This document shows positions 1 to 11,703 of a stretch of 64,000 nt of DNA, in pieces. The notes below the pieces were generated by a model, which searched no databases, was not told where the DNA came from, and saw only the letters and a list, made by a program, of their open reading frames with translations. Each line of letters starts with the position of its first letter. Position 1 is the first letter of the stretch. The translations under genes and the position numbers were made by a program. The DNA comes from Delphinus delphis (lineage: Eukaryota; Chordata; Mammalia; Artiodactyla; Delphinidae), in NCBI RefSeq assembly GCF_949987515.2, contig NC_082688.1:78310731-78374730 (forward strand), given 5' to 3'.

Positions 1-255
1 CTGAGGCAATTTATTTCTCTAAAATTACAGAGGATAAGTGAAGAAAATCATAATGTTGAAAACATTCCACCAGAATGAGCACACAAAAAACCTAGGTCAA
101 AAATGTACCAATATCAGACTGTATCTACTGCTGAAAACTAACACATTTCAGAGTTGAAATATTGAAATTAAGTCACTAAACATATCCTCATAATGGTTGT
201 TTGACCAACTCAAGCTATGTATAACACTATGTACTAAGTTGTTTCCAACTTCCAA

Positions 256-469
256 TTTTTTTTTTTTTTTTTTTTTTGCTGTACGCGGGCCTCTCACTGT
301 TGTGGCCTCTCCCGTTGCGGAGCACAGGCTCCAGACGCGCAGGCTCAGCGGCCACGGCTCACGGGCCCAGCCACTCCGTGGCATGTGGGATCTTCCCAGA
401 CCGGGGCACGAATCCGTGTCCCCTGCATCAGCAGGCGGACTCTCAACCACTGAGCCACCAGGGAAGCCC
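256..469 (-). mobile_element. CHR-type tRNA-derived SINE, short class
   Basis: Read on the minus strand this begins gggcttccctggtggctcag, matching the 5' end of tRNA-Glu, followed by a pol III B-box-like segment and an A tail (the T run at 256-277). It belongs to a short class of about 200 bp that ends just after gagaggcccgcgtac, also seen near 3525 and 11704. The octamer tgtttcca occurs at 240-247 and 470-477 and is a plausible but partly diverged target-site duplication. Overlapping open frames on both strands are only translations of the SINE. Family assignment rests on remembered consensus; the exact subfamily is not determined. Confidence 0.9.
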
Positions 470-477
470 TGTTTCCA

Positions 478-2563
478 CATATTTTAAGAGCCACATCTGA
501 TAATATGAAAGTAGTTACTGAGTGAGATTGTACTAGTTTCACTTAATCACAGCCAAATAGCTAAACTATAACTAAAATAAGTTTTCCATTAATAATCAGT
601 ACAGAAAATTTAGTTTTCCAAGCAGAAAATATTAGGAAAAAATTTTATCTGAACAGCAGGAGGGATCTGGAATTTGAATTTGGAAAACATGAAGGGGATA
701 TGTTCAGAATGGAAGACAGTTGTATATCCTTAATTGTTTATTTTATTTGTGTTTGATTAAAATTTAATATAAACATGTAATAAAAATATTTAGTACTCTC
801 TTTTTTCTTAAACTGAGTTCAGGTCATTTAAAAGAGCTCATGAACCAAAATAAAAATAATTGTATATTAAAATTATTGTAAGAAAGAAAACAAGAATAAG
901 ATTTTTAAAAATACATAGAAACACCTGACAGGTACGCGAATTAAATAGATGGAAAAGAGAATGCTTGCTGTGAACCTACTGTTTAGATCCTTTTTTATTT
1001 ATGAAAAATAAACAATTCAGTAGCTTAATACTTTTGTTAAATTGTTTGCAGAAATGTAATAGGTGAATCACAAATACATAAGACTGCTATGGATTTAACA
1101 AGAGCATGAATCTAAAGCCTCATCACCTTCTTGCCTATGGGCTTCATAGAATGTACTTTTAAAAATCACTCTTTTAACCTATATAGTAAGATAAGGAGAA
1201 CAAAGTACATGTATAACTATTGAAAAAATAGGGATGGAATGAATTATATGTGCTTAATATGCTTTTCTAGTTGAAAGATAAAATTTATTAAAAAAAACAC
1301 CATAGAAGTTCATAAGTTGGCTAATTAAGTAGTCTTAAAAATTTTATTCTCTGGATTTTCCTATACACAGATCCACACACATGAAACATATTCTATATGG
1401 TTAAACATAAACACGTGAAAAATAAGATAAGAAACATATGAAAACATCCAAATAATATTTGTGGAATAAACTTTCATCAAATACTTTCTATTTCTTAATA
1501 ACCTTAAAAAGCCCACAAAAAACCCCATAAACAATGTATTTTAAACAACTGGAATATGGGTGGCCATATGAAGAAACAGAAATTCTGGAATGGTAAGTTT
1601 CTATCCTCTTCCTGTATACCACAAAGCAGTTCTTAAAAAAGAAAGACAAGCAAATTGAGATTTTACACTGATATACTTTAATTAGGAGCTATATTGCTTA
1701 CAGTCTGGGGAAGAGAAAAAGCAACAACAACAAAGCCTGAGCTGAAGCAAGAGATCTGGTACCAAGTTTACCATTTTTTAGAGTTTTCTGGAATTGCTGA
1801 TTTGACAATACTGCCCAGGAACACATTAGAAATTGTTTAAAATTCAGTATCTGATACAGAGAAAAGACAGATATCATAATAAACTCATATAATATAAACA
1901 AACATATTAAGGCATTTAAGGGAAAAAATAAAATATATGAAGGGCAAATGCCATAAAAGTAATTCCCAAAGTAAAACATCCAATATATGAAACTAAAATC
2001 AAAAATTGTTGGGGAGATTAAAAGAAAAGAAATTTCACTGAAATGAAAGAAATAGTGTATCTTCATACTGAAATGTCAAATCTTAAAATAGGAAATTTGA
2101 ACTCAGCACACATCTGAATAAAGAAAGATTTTTCAGTCATCCAGTTTGTCTAACAGCCTACCTCAGACTTGAGCATTATTCAAAGGTCCAACACAATTGA
2201 ACCATGTTGATAAATTCTGGAGGATGAAAGTATGAACCTATAAGTATCGTAACAAGCCTGGAGAAGACTGTTATAATGGGGATATCCTTTCAAACTTGAA
2301 TGTACTCGTGGAACGTTCTTATCTAATGTACTTAGTGATGAAATTAAGCCTATAAGTAAATTTTTTAAAAGAAAAGAATAAAGAAGTGTTGGCTAAATAT
2401 CAAATAATAAAAAATTAATTATCAGAGAGATTATAGCTACAAATTAAATTAAATACTACACACCATGATAAACAGAAGGTAGAGAGAAAAATATGAAAGA
2501 ATAATAATTTAATTTTTCATTTTGGAAGCCAAGTGATACTATCTAACACTGAAATGTGTTTTT
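478..2563. other. A+T-rich sequence, nothing recognised
   Basis: I see no gene, structured RNA or recognisable recent repeat here. An open frame of about 120 codons on the minus strand (1698-2066) is rich in Phe, Ile, Leu and Tyr, as expected by chance in A+T-rich DNA, and has no recognisable domain. Confidence 0.5.
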
Positions 2564-2577
2564 AAAAATAACTTTCA

Positions 2578-2889
2578 GGGCTTCCCTGGTGGCGCAGTGG
2601 TTGAGAATCTGCCTGCTAATGCAGGGGACACGGGTTCGAGCCCTGGTCTGGGAGGATCCCACATGCCATGGAGCAACTAGGCCTGTGAGCCACAACTCTG
2701 AGCCTGCACGTCTGGAGCCTGTGCTCCACAACAAGAGAGGCCGCAACAGTGAGAGGCCCGCGCACCACGATGAAGAGTGGCCCCCACTTGCCACAACTAG
2801 AGATAGCCCTCACACAGAAACGAAGACCCAACACAGTAAAAATAAATTAATAAACTCCTACCCCCAACATCTTCTTAAAAAAAATAAAT
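2578..2889 (+). mobile_element. CHR-type tRNA-derived SINE, long class
   Basis: Starts gggcttccctggtggcgcag, has B box ggttcgagccc near 2632, then the long-class body containing a ccacaact segment and an A/T-rich tail with aaataaat units. The flanks carry aaataactttca at 2566-2577 and 2890-2901, a 12-bp target-site duplication that fixes both ends and shows L1-type retrotransposition. A+T-rich diverged tail sequence suggests it is older than the short-class copies. Confidence 0.93.
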
Positions 2890-2901
2890 AAATAACTTTC
2901 A

Positions 2902-3508
2902 AATATACTTCCAACACTAACAATCTTCAAGAAATGATTGAAAAAGCTATTGGATCCTCACTGTCAATCATGACAAGTGCAATATGGCATATCCAAATAA
3001 TCTAATACTAGGAAGTCACTAAAAATATGAGGTAGATCTGTATAAACTAGAGTGGAAAAAGGTATCCAGTATCATTAAATAAAATAATAATAATAATAAA
3101 AAGACAAGTTTCAGATGTGTAGATAAAGAATCACACATATATGTATATGCATATGTATATATGCACACACATATATAAAAACCATTTGTAAATAACTCAA
3201 ATGTCTTATTTTTTATGTATGCATTTAAATATTTGAATAGTCAGCAAAGAAATCAGAATGATATGTCAACTGCTAATAGAAATTATTTCTGATGATGAGT
3301 AAGTGAAAGGGAAGGTGAGCAAAACTGGATTGGGAAAATGGAATATTTTTACTTCTAATTTAAATAATTATATATTACTTAAATTTGAGAAAACAGTACA
3401 GCATTTATTTTAAAATTTATTATTGACAATGGTGAATGAGATTTGGCACCAACCCTCAATGCACTCAGAATAATAAAACAGAAAGATACGTAAACATACA
3501 GTTTCATT
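2902..3508. other. A+T-rich spacer with alternating purine-pyrimidine tract
   Basis: No gene recognised. It contains short (TAA)n and, at 3132-3177, about 46 bp of uninterrupted purine/pyrimidine alternation (TA, TG and CA steps), a sequence class able to adopt left-handed DNA or to slip during replication. Confidence 0.6.
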
Positions 3509-3524
3509 AAAATCTTTCATCCTG

Positions 3525-3727
3525 GGCTTCCCTGGTGGCACAGTGGTTCAGAGTCCACCTGCTGACGCAGGGGACACGGGTTCGTGCCCCAGTCTGGGAA
3601 GATCCCACATGCCGTGGAGTGGCTGGGCCCGTGAGCCATGGCCACTGAGGCTGTGCATCCAGAGCCTGTGCTCCGCAACGGGAGAGGCCACAGCAGTGAG
3701 AGGCTCGCATACCGGAAAAAAAAAAAA
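3525..3727 (+). mobile_element. CHR-type SINE, short class, intact target-site duplication
   Basis: Starts ggcttccctggtggcacag, B-box region ggttcgtgcccc, and ends in gcataccgg plus an A tail at about 3716-3727. The 16-mer aaaatctttcatcctg lies at 3509-3524 and again at 3724-3739 without a mismatch, so the insertion is well delimited and comparatively young. It landed just upstream of an L1 3' scrap. Confidence 0.95.
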
Positions 3728-3769
3728 TCTTTCATCCTGCAAATATTTTTCAATACTTATAACCTACCA

Positions 3770-3893
3770 GGAACTCTAAAAAAAGAGTGGATATTTGTAT
3801 ATGTATGACTGATTCACTTTGCTGTACAGCAAGAAACTAAAACAACACTGTAAAGTAACTATACTCAAATAAAAAGTAATTAAAATAAAACTT
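3770..3893 (+). mobile_element. L1 3'-end fragment
   Basis: Contains the late-L1 3' UTR signature seen elsewhere in the window: gattcactttgctgtacagc, then actaaaacaacactgtaaag, then tatactcaaataaaaa, which includes the AATAAA-like processing signal. Only about 120 bp remain, so it is a strongly 5'-truncated insertion. The boundary on the left is approximate. Confidence 0.75.
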
Positions 3894-5244
3894 ATTACCC
3901 TCTAGCTTCCATGTACTTTGTTGTAGATACAGGGATGAAGACATGAGACAAAAAATCCTCTTTTCACATCACAGTCAACACAGCAGAGGTATGCTCAAAG
4001 GTTGCTGGAGCTCAGAGAAGACTCCCATTAGGGGAACAGTCACAGGTTTCCAGAGAAATGTAAGGTAAAAATAGTTTGAAAGAGTGTTTGTTATATGCAT
4101 GCAGGGGAAGGGCTTTTCTGGAAAAGGAGAAAGGCATGAAAAATCATTAAAACATGCAGGGATATATTTGGGGAATATCAAATATTTGAGTATGGTCTTT
4201 TGTAGGTCAGGTATGGAAATTGCAGAGCAGGAGGTCAATTGTGAAAGAACTTAAGCCAGGGCAAATTTTTGCCCTTTTTTTCTCTCAGGAAGAATGAAGA
4301 ATGGTGTTTTAAAAAGATTGTTCCAAAGATGATATGGAGAATGAAATAGAGGTGGAATAGAGGACAGCAGATTCTAATTTAGAGAAAGAAGTCAGTACAA
4401 AATACAATGGACAGAGACATTTGTGATGGCATCATAAACTAGGGCAATAACAGTGGAAATAAAAGGAAGGGAGAGATTCAATAGATTTTAGAAAGCAAAT
4501 CAGTAGGACTAACTCATGTGAGTAGGGAATGGGTATGGGAGATACATGTGATTTATTTTTTGTTAAAAATAATTATTTAATAAACACAATAACACTTATT
4601 AAAAGTGTTAGATTAAAATGGGTTTTGCTCAATTATTTACCTTGCATTTCTTACAAAAAGCCAGTTTCCAAACTTATTCAAGAATTCCTAAAGATTTAGA
4701 TTAACCCAATCACCTACTAAATGGACTGATAAATCAACAACTCTCTTTTAGGATGGACACAGAGGTACTACGTCTATGTTGCCCATTCACTAGACTACAC
4801 AAAAGAAAAAAAAAATGTATATATAGATATGAGCATCCAAAGATGTGGCTTCCAAAAAAAAAAAAAACCTGAAACCCACATCTTGCTCATAAAACATGTA
4901 AAGGAAGGTAAATATAGTTATCTTGAAAATGAAATTTCTTGCTTCAAAAATAGTTTATTTCAAACAAAATTTCTCAACCAACTGCAAAATTCAAGTGAGT
5001 GATGGCAGTCAATTCAGTAGAAAGCATGTAATTCTAAACCTTATGTACTTATGATCATTATTTATAATAAATGTGTTTATATTCATTCATATCCTTAGAT
5101 AGCTTAAAGATTCAAAAATATTGCTAAATTTTAAGACACAAACTATTAGTGTTATTAATTTAATTTATCCTAGTGTGATTTTACAGAGAGTTGTGTTTGT
5201 TCTAAAGTATAACCTTCAAGATTTAAGTAGGAAAGAATATTATA
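3894..5244. other. Non-coding stretch, nothing recognised
   Basis: Purine-rich to A+T-rich sequence with A runs near 4808 and 4854. No conserved gene, RNA or repeat family could be named. The 87-codon minus-strand frame at 3975-4238 shows no domain. Confidence 0.5.
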
Positions 5245-5522
5245 GGGACTTCCTTGGTGGTCCAGTGGTTAAGAATCCACCTGCCAACGCAGGGGACAGG
5301 GGTTCGATCCCTGGTCCAGGAAGATCCCACATGCTGCAGGGCAACTAAGCCCGTGCGCCACAACTACTGAAGCCCGTGCACTCTAGAGCCTGTGCTCTTC
5401 AAAAAGAGAAGCCACCACAATGAGAAGCCTGTGCACCTCATCAAAGAGTAGTCCTGCTCGCCGCAACTAGAGAAAGCCCACATGCAGCAAGGAAGACATA
5501 GTACAGCCAAAAAAAAAAAAAA
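5245..5522 (+). mobile_element. CHR-type tRNA-derived SINE, long class
   Basis: Begins gggacttccttggtggtcca, B box ggttcgatccctgg, long body with two ccacaact segments and a ccgcaactagagaaagccca segment, ending in a pure A run to 5522. No clear target-site duplication could be read. The first 75 codons of the frame 5121-5348 run through its tRNA-like head and are not a gene. Confidence 0.9.
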
Positions 5523-7399
5523 TTACAGTTCACAATGATGTTCATTTATAGTTATTTTTTTATAATAAGAAAGGGCTTGGGACATACGAGTCAATACGTT
5601 CAAAGTTCAACTGTTCACTGGAGAATTACTTTCTTGGGAAATAAATTAGTAAATGAACTTAAATGCAAATTTTAATTAAAACAAATTATATCTATATAAA
5701 AATAGATTTTGTGAGTCACTGCACAAAGCTAATTTAATCTTTAACATAATTAAGTCTTTAATATACAATTCATTCCCTAGGTTTAATTTGTACATGTGTA
5801 AAACTTCTGCATGTTTTTGTGCTTTTGTTTCAAGTTGACAATTCTTTCCTTGACAGCCAGTGTTAAACAGCAGAAATAAGACACATGCGAGCAAATCTAT
5901 TAGCAAGTCATAACTGGACAGAAATTATTTCCCTTTAATTATATCTGAACTCATGACAAGCTTTCTTTCAATATTACTCATATAATATCTTTACAATTAA
6001 AAAAAATTAAATGACTGTGAAAGAGAAAATAATCTTCATCCATTACTATTTTGTAATTTGACATTAAGCAATTAAATTTTCTTCATTTAGAAGGTGAATC
6101 CAGGAAAGAGTTCATCTAACATAGTTTCAACTAACTAAACCAGGATATCTCAATTTATCACCTGTAAGATAGTTTCTACTTCTGAAGAGAGTTCATTTCC
6201 AGACAAGTCCAAACATCAAACAAAATGTGGACAACTTTAAATAAGATTTAGTTTGCAATATTTCATTTAGAAACATGGCTTTACAAATTGTGAATTATTT
6301 GTAGTAAAACAGTAAGGAAAGACAGGATAAAAAAATCACTAGGATTCTTTAAGGAACAAATATTAGGTTAAAAAAAAAAAAGTGACTACCTACATAGCTA
6401 GAGTGTATTTTCCTGACTTTAGTACTTGCTCATTTACAGCCATCTCAACAGGTATCAGTAATTCAATTTCAAAATAAAAAATGCACCTATTTTAAAGGAT
6501 TCAAACTAGGAAAGGGAAATGAACCCAAGTTGTTTGAGCTACTTAAATCATTTTTATCAGGCTATCTACCTAAAGGAGATTAATTTATTTTGAACAGATA
6601 TGGGTATTGACTGAGACATGGATCCCTAGGTATTTAACAGATAAACGAAGCAGACTAAAATGAAACCTATCCAATGTGAAAAAACTGAACGTAGACATTT
6701 GTATTTAGGATTTTTTGTCTTAGGACAGTAGATCATTTATAGTAAAGCAGTATTTAAGACTTTCACTGGATGTATTAAGAATATAGCAATTGTTGACATT
6801 AAAAAAAAAGTAATTGTTAGATACTTTCTAATCTGAATGTAGGTCTTTTCTACATGACAAAAAATGCAAACTTCTCTCTCCATGTGATTGAAGTGTTTTT
6901 TTCAAATTTTATTACTAGGGAAGAAAGAGGATGATTGTTAATAATTTGGACTCCTGATTCGAAGGCCCTGAATAATCCTAGGCAAATTGCACACTGCCTC
7001 TAAGCATCGACTATTTCAATTAAAAAATGGTGGTGTGATGATTAATTTTAATGACAGTGACCAACTCAAAATGGAGTAAAGATTTAATAATACTTCTAAA
7101 CACTTAGCATAGTGATGGACATAAAGTAAATACCTAATTAAAAAAAGATAGCTGTTGGTTTTACTGATGGTTATATTCTTTATGTAGCTCCTCATTAAGC
7201 CAAAAATATGTCAACATTTTCCATTTACCATGTTATTGATTAAAGTCTCTTGTTTTTGTTAAAAATGAATAAAGATTAATAAGTAATCTGTAAGGGTAAA
7301 CAGATATCTATTAACAATTCCTATTATAGCAGCACAATCATATTTCTTCAACAGCTTTGCAAATTCTTACCATGCACACCTTCATTAATCATGGGAGTC
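5523..7399. other. A+T-rich stretch, nothing recognised
   Basis: No gene, RNA or dated repeat identified; only short homopolymer A runs (for example near 6370 and 6800). The minus-strand frame 5676-5906 (76 codons) has a hydrophobic start but no other protein-like feature. Confidence 0.5.
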
Positions 7400-7418
7400 T
7401 TCATTCATTCATTCATTC
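7400..7418. repeat. (TTCA)n microsatellite
   Basis: Four to five uninterrupted TTCA units followed by aacaacc. Tetramers of this kind often mark the 3' tail of ancient L2 elements, and gagcttatagt about 35 bp downstream fits that weakly, but I could not confirm an L2 here. Confidence 0.7.
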
Positions 7419-9388
7419 AACAACCAGCCCATTGTCTCTTCTGTTGCAGAGCTTATAGTATGATTCTGAAATTAGCAGCCCCTCAATTACTGTGTTTTGT
7501 CTTTGAATTCAAGGTGCCTAGCAAACTGCTGGCCTCCAAATGCACAGGGTAGAAACAGAGATAAGGTAAAAAAGGTGCTCAAGTAATGAAAGGGCTTATG
7601 TTTTAACTAGAATGGAATTGCTCTTGGAAAGCTTGGGATCATTGATAGAAAGATCTGGGAGTCTAAACCTGGTGACTTCTATATCGTAAGTAAAATTGCA
7701 AGGCTAGAATTGGCTGAAAGTAAAGGTGACTATGAGACTTAGATATAAAAAAATGCAAAACAATCTTCTTTGAAACTGGGAGAGTCACATTACTATTAGT
7801 AGGATGGGCAGACACTTTTGTGTGCCTGTTAGATTTCATGTGCATTTGTGACTCTTGACTCTCATTATCAATTTTTGGAGTGGTGGAATTTTCTGCATCA
7901 GTGCTCAACTGCATGGTTAAAGACACGGAGAAAACAGATATGTGTTGCTAAATTAGGAAAATGTAAGAATAAAGGGAAGAGAGCTATGGGTTTTTGGAAA
8001 AGAGTGCTTCTTATAATTACAGACTACTGACTATGTACTGGATAAACAGGAAAAGGATGGCAATGGGAAATTTACTTATGGATAGAAATTTACTTACAGA
8101 TTGGCAGGGTCAATGACAAGTGATTCTAAGGGTGAACTGTAGTATATAATGCTAATCATTTAAAAATTTAGAAGTAATGAATTCTCTACTCATCCAGGGG
8201 AAAAAAGCAAAATAATATACACATCAATTTGTGCAAAAATCAACAGTTAAATTGGGAATGGTATGAGTGCTTTGATGAGATCAATGATTTAAGTTATATA
8301 TTTGAGTGTTTATTGGTGTTTCATCAGAAATTAGCTGTTATATAATGATTCTCTCACCCATGGGGGAATTTCTTACAAAAAAAGTCTAACCAAGTCTATA
8401 AGTCTGGTACTGTCCCTACTTAATGTATGATAGTTATGCACACGATTTGGAACTATCACCAATTATATTGTCCTGTTATATCAAAATTCAGTATATGGGA
8501 CTAATGAAACACCTGGCTACTTCCATGAAAATAACCTGTTTGAAATAGTTACATGATTAAAAAAAAGAATAGATTTTGAACATGAACATACATCCTGAGA
8601 AGTCAGAGTGATTACTGTTCATGTTTAATTTTAAACTATTTTAAAATATTGTCTATTTATTAAGTACACGAGAAGATAGAGATGAATCTGTAGCTTATCA
8701 GGAAACTCCTTCTTTCACAGACGAAAACATCTAAAACTGTGAAGATAAAATATTAAAGTCACGAAAGACTAAACATCATATAAGGAATACTGAAGAAATA
8801 CAGGTAATCCTTATAGTGAAAGTAAGTGAAAGAGTTTATAATTTCTACTGGACTGCACATAGGAAAAGTAACTATTTGATGTTCAGTTTTACTAACACAT
8901 TATAAGAAGAACGTTGGCCTATCATGACAAATTGACAGCCTGCATTACAGCAGCATTTCACTGCTGCAATATAAATTTATGTTTTCTCTGGAAGTGAAAT
9001 CTTTCGGCAGAGAGTTGAAGGAAGAGAATATAGAAAGGCTCCTGAGACAAGAAAATAAATGGAGGAGATTTGATGCCTCAGTGAAAGATTTTTATTTAAT
9101 GTTAATTTGATAAGGTAACATTTGATAACAAAGATAAGGTTATCGGCAAGGACACAAACTTTGCTTTTTATATTTATGAGTTATATTATGTTGTATGTTT
9201 ATTTGAAAAAGGCCAAATGGGCACTTCCACCTATTCCTTCTCTGAGACTGCTAAAATAAAAGGAAGCACTTTGTCTAGATAAGATTGGAAAAGATGAGAG
9301 AATTCCTGGAGACCTCACTTCCATCCCAGGGCCTATCACTTTGTTCCATGCTGCCAAATGACAGAAGCTTTCCCAGGATAAACAAAGT
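7419..9388. other. Non-coding stretch, nothing recognised
   Basis: No supported gene or repeat. Open frames at 7663-7926 (minus) and 7848-8030 (plus) are short, overlap each other on opposite strands and have no recognisable domains. Confidence 0.45.
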
Positions 9389-9446
9389 ATTTAATTTGAA
9401 AGAAAGCCCTCAATTTTACATTTGAGGGCTTTCTTTCAAATTAAAT
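9389..9446. repeat. Perfect 25-bp hairpin, 8-nt loop
   Basis: Bases 9389-9413 are the exact reverse complement of 9422-9446, separated by ttttacat. The arms contain gaaagaaagccctcaa and its complement. No element boundary or terminator context explains it, and it is followed directly by a tandem duplication. A fold-back or template-switch origin is the simplest reading. Confidence 0.95.
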
Positions 9447-9485
9447 CAATCAATTCTACTCCAGAATCAATCAATTCTACTCCAG
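9444..9485. repeat. 21-bp perfect tandem duplication
   Basis: A 21-bp unit beginning aatcaatcaattctactcca occupies 9444-9464 and is repeated without mismatch at 9465-9485. Its first three bases overlap the end of the right arm of the hairpin at 9389-9446, so both rearrangements may be one event. Confidence 0.95.
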
Positions 9486-9590
9486 TGAGATATTACCTGT
9501 TTTTTCTTTTGTATTAGGAAAAAGACATTGAAAACTCATTGGAACAACTTTCTTCAGTTCTAGAGAAACAGACAACAAATGGAAAAACAA

Positions 9591-9620
9591 CCCCCCCCAC
9601 CCCCAACCCCCCCCCCCCCC
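9591..9620. repeat. C-rich tract (G-rich on minus strand)
   Basis: Thirty bases with runs of eight, five and fourteen C broken only by single or double A. The complementary strand has enough G runs for a G-quadruplex and this strand for an i-motif. Run lengths in such tracts are error-prone in sequencing. Confidence 0.9.
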
Positions 9621-9683
9621 GCAATACCTCACGCAAATCCTCCCATGAATGCACCCATACCTATTAAAATGACACCACCCTTG

Positions 9684-10026
9684 GGGCTTCCCTGGTGGTG
9701 CAGTGGTTAAGAATATGCCTGCCAATGCAGGGGACATGGGTTCGAGCCCTGGTGCGGGAAGAGCCCACATGCCACGGATCAACCAAGCCTGTGCGCCACA
9801 ACTACTGAGCCTGTGCTCTAGAGCCTGCAAGCCACAACTACTGAATCTCACTCGCCTAGAGCCCGTGCTCCACAACAAGAGAAGCCACCGCAATGAGAAC
9901 CCCGCGCACGGCAACGAAGAGTAGCCCCCGCTCGCTCCAACTAGAGAAAGCCTACGTGCAGCAACAAAGACCCAACTCAGCCATAAATAAATAAGTAAAT
10001 AAATAAATTTATTTAAAATTTGTTTT
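9684..10026 (+). mobile_element. CHR-type tRNA-derived SINE, long class
   Basis: Begins gggcttccctggtggtgcag, B box ggttcgagccctgg, full long-class body ending with cagcaacaaagacccaactc and an aaataaat tail. An exact 18-bp target-site duplication, ttaaaatgacaccaccct, is at 9664-9681 and 10027-10044. Compared with other long copies it carries an extra internal ccacaactactga unit near 9832, i.e. a short internal duplication. Confidence 0.95.
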
Positions 10027-10134
10027 TTAAAATGACACCACCCTCCTACCCAAAGCCAGGAGATAAGCCTGCATATGTGGATGGTGGGTGAAAACTGAGT
10101 GCTTTCTGTTTAAGAAAGAGGTAAAATTCAAGAC

Positions 10135-10262
10135 GTGGAAGCAATCTAAGTGTCCATCAACATATGAACGGTTAAAGCAGATGTGGTACATATATATGGC
10201 TGAATCACTTTGCTGTACACCAGAAACTAACACAGTATTGTAAATCAAGTATACTTCAATTT
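10135..10262 (+). mobile_element. L1 3' fragment with internal deletion
   Basis: The first half (gcaatctaagtgtccatcaa to gatgtggtacatatatat) matches the end of L1 ORF2 as seen near 21283 in this window; the second half (gaatcactttgctgtacacc to tatacttcaat) matches the extreme L1 3' UTR. They are fused near 10199, skipping roughly 500 bp of ORF2 tail and 3' UTR. Confidence 0.75.
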
Positions 10263-10275
10263 TTTTTTTTTAAAA

Positions 10276-11690
10276 AAAGGTAAAACAAACACCTGCGGCT
10301 GAGGGTTTTATTCCCACAGTAAGGTCCTAAAGACAGGATCTAGTGACTAGAGTTGTGATCCACTTCCCCATCCCCACCCCCAGTGTCATGTGCTAATCAC
10401 ATCCTCTTCTGAAAGAACAGCTTGAGAGATTAGTCCTTTCTTGGTGCTGTGTATAAGCTCCATCACTCATGCGCTCCTTTACATGGATTGTTTCCTGGCC
10501 AGTTGTAGATGTGTATGCCTCTGAATGTTTCTGGTGGGAGAATGAGCAGCGGTTTGTGCCGAATCTGGTGTTCTTGGTTCATTTGGTGATGGTAATACAA
10601 ACATAACCTACTCGGCAGTTTCTAAAGACTCTTTCAAATCCACCGTTGTTTGATTTTACATTTTTCAATTTTTATCACTAGGTAAAATTCAGCATATGTT
10701 ACATCATGTGCATTTGCCTAGATCATTCTTTCTTTAACCACACGTTTTTACAAAGCTTGAGATTTCTAGGCAGTAATATGATTTGTTTTATAAGGACAGG
10801 AGGCACCAATCTGGCTTTGGTAAGAAAATAGCTTTTGTTAGCATATTTACATATTTGTCAAGCTTTCCACTCGATTCAGCTTTTCCCTATTTATGTGACT
10901 TTTTTACAGGAATAGTATTCGCCTTGCATGACTTGATTTTTTATTTGAGCTGTGAGTTTATAACCATGCAATTTAATGCTTTGGACTTTTAAGTAAGAAA
11001 TTTCAAAATAAAGCCTAACCCTTACTCTGCTAGAACTCTAAGCTCAATGACTTTTCATGGAAGTTACTGATGCTGTAATTAAGGACAGGGAGCTTATAGT
11101 TTGCATAAACAACATATTCTTATTTTATTTCAGAACAATATAGCATTAAAACTACTCTCTGAGAAAGAAACTGAAAATATTACACATTAATCATAGGTAG
11201 GCTGGAAAGGACCCATGAAAGATCCCAGCTTGCACCCAGCCAGCTTTCACTGTAACTCAGTATGAGGGAACTTCTATTGGAGTTGAAAATCACTAAATGA
11301 AAGCAAAATCTATGGGAGAAGTCCACTTTAACAAGAGGGGAATAGACTATCTGGGTGCTTTTAGTAGTGGGTAGGGAAGAAGACAATTTCAAGATGGGCC
11401 TTATGTTTCAGACTGGAAGGAAGGAATACAATGGCAAGAAATAAACCTTCCTTCTTTTTTCCAGGAAGGAAAATCTTCTCAAGGTATAAAAGTTAGGCCA
11501 AATTTTTAGATACTCTCTTTGCAAGTTTCTCTTAAATTTTCTGGTTCTAACTCACCTTGGGATTTTTTTCCGATATGTCATTTTAGTCTTTCCAATGAAG
11601 AATTTGGGATTATATGTCTAAAAAAGGGATTTCATTAATTGCCATTCTATAGCAACCCATCTTTTCCTGGTGGCTGGAGTTAGAATTAAA
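10276..11690. other. Non-coding stretch, nothing recognised
   Basis: No recognisable gene or repeat. The frames at 10783-10992 and 11180-11392 are short and without domains. Confidence 0.45.
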
Positions 11691-11703
11691 TGGGGTTATT
11701 TTA

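Noticed and set aside
256..469. Possible tRNA-Glu gene because of the tRNA-like head
   Set aside because: The head is SINE-derived: it lacks a clean acceptor stem and cloverleaf, continues into a SINE body and ends in an A tail.
1698..2066. 122-codon minus-strand open frame, hydrophobic
   Set aside because: Composition is what A+T-rich DNA gives by chance; no signal peptide pattern, domain, splice context or conservation evidence visible.
2556..2891. 111-codon frame with tRNA-like start
   Set aside because: Translation of a CHR SINE bounded by a target-site duplication.
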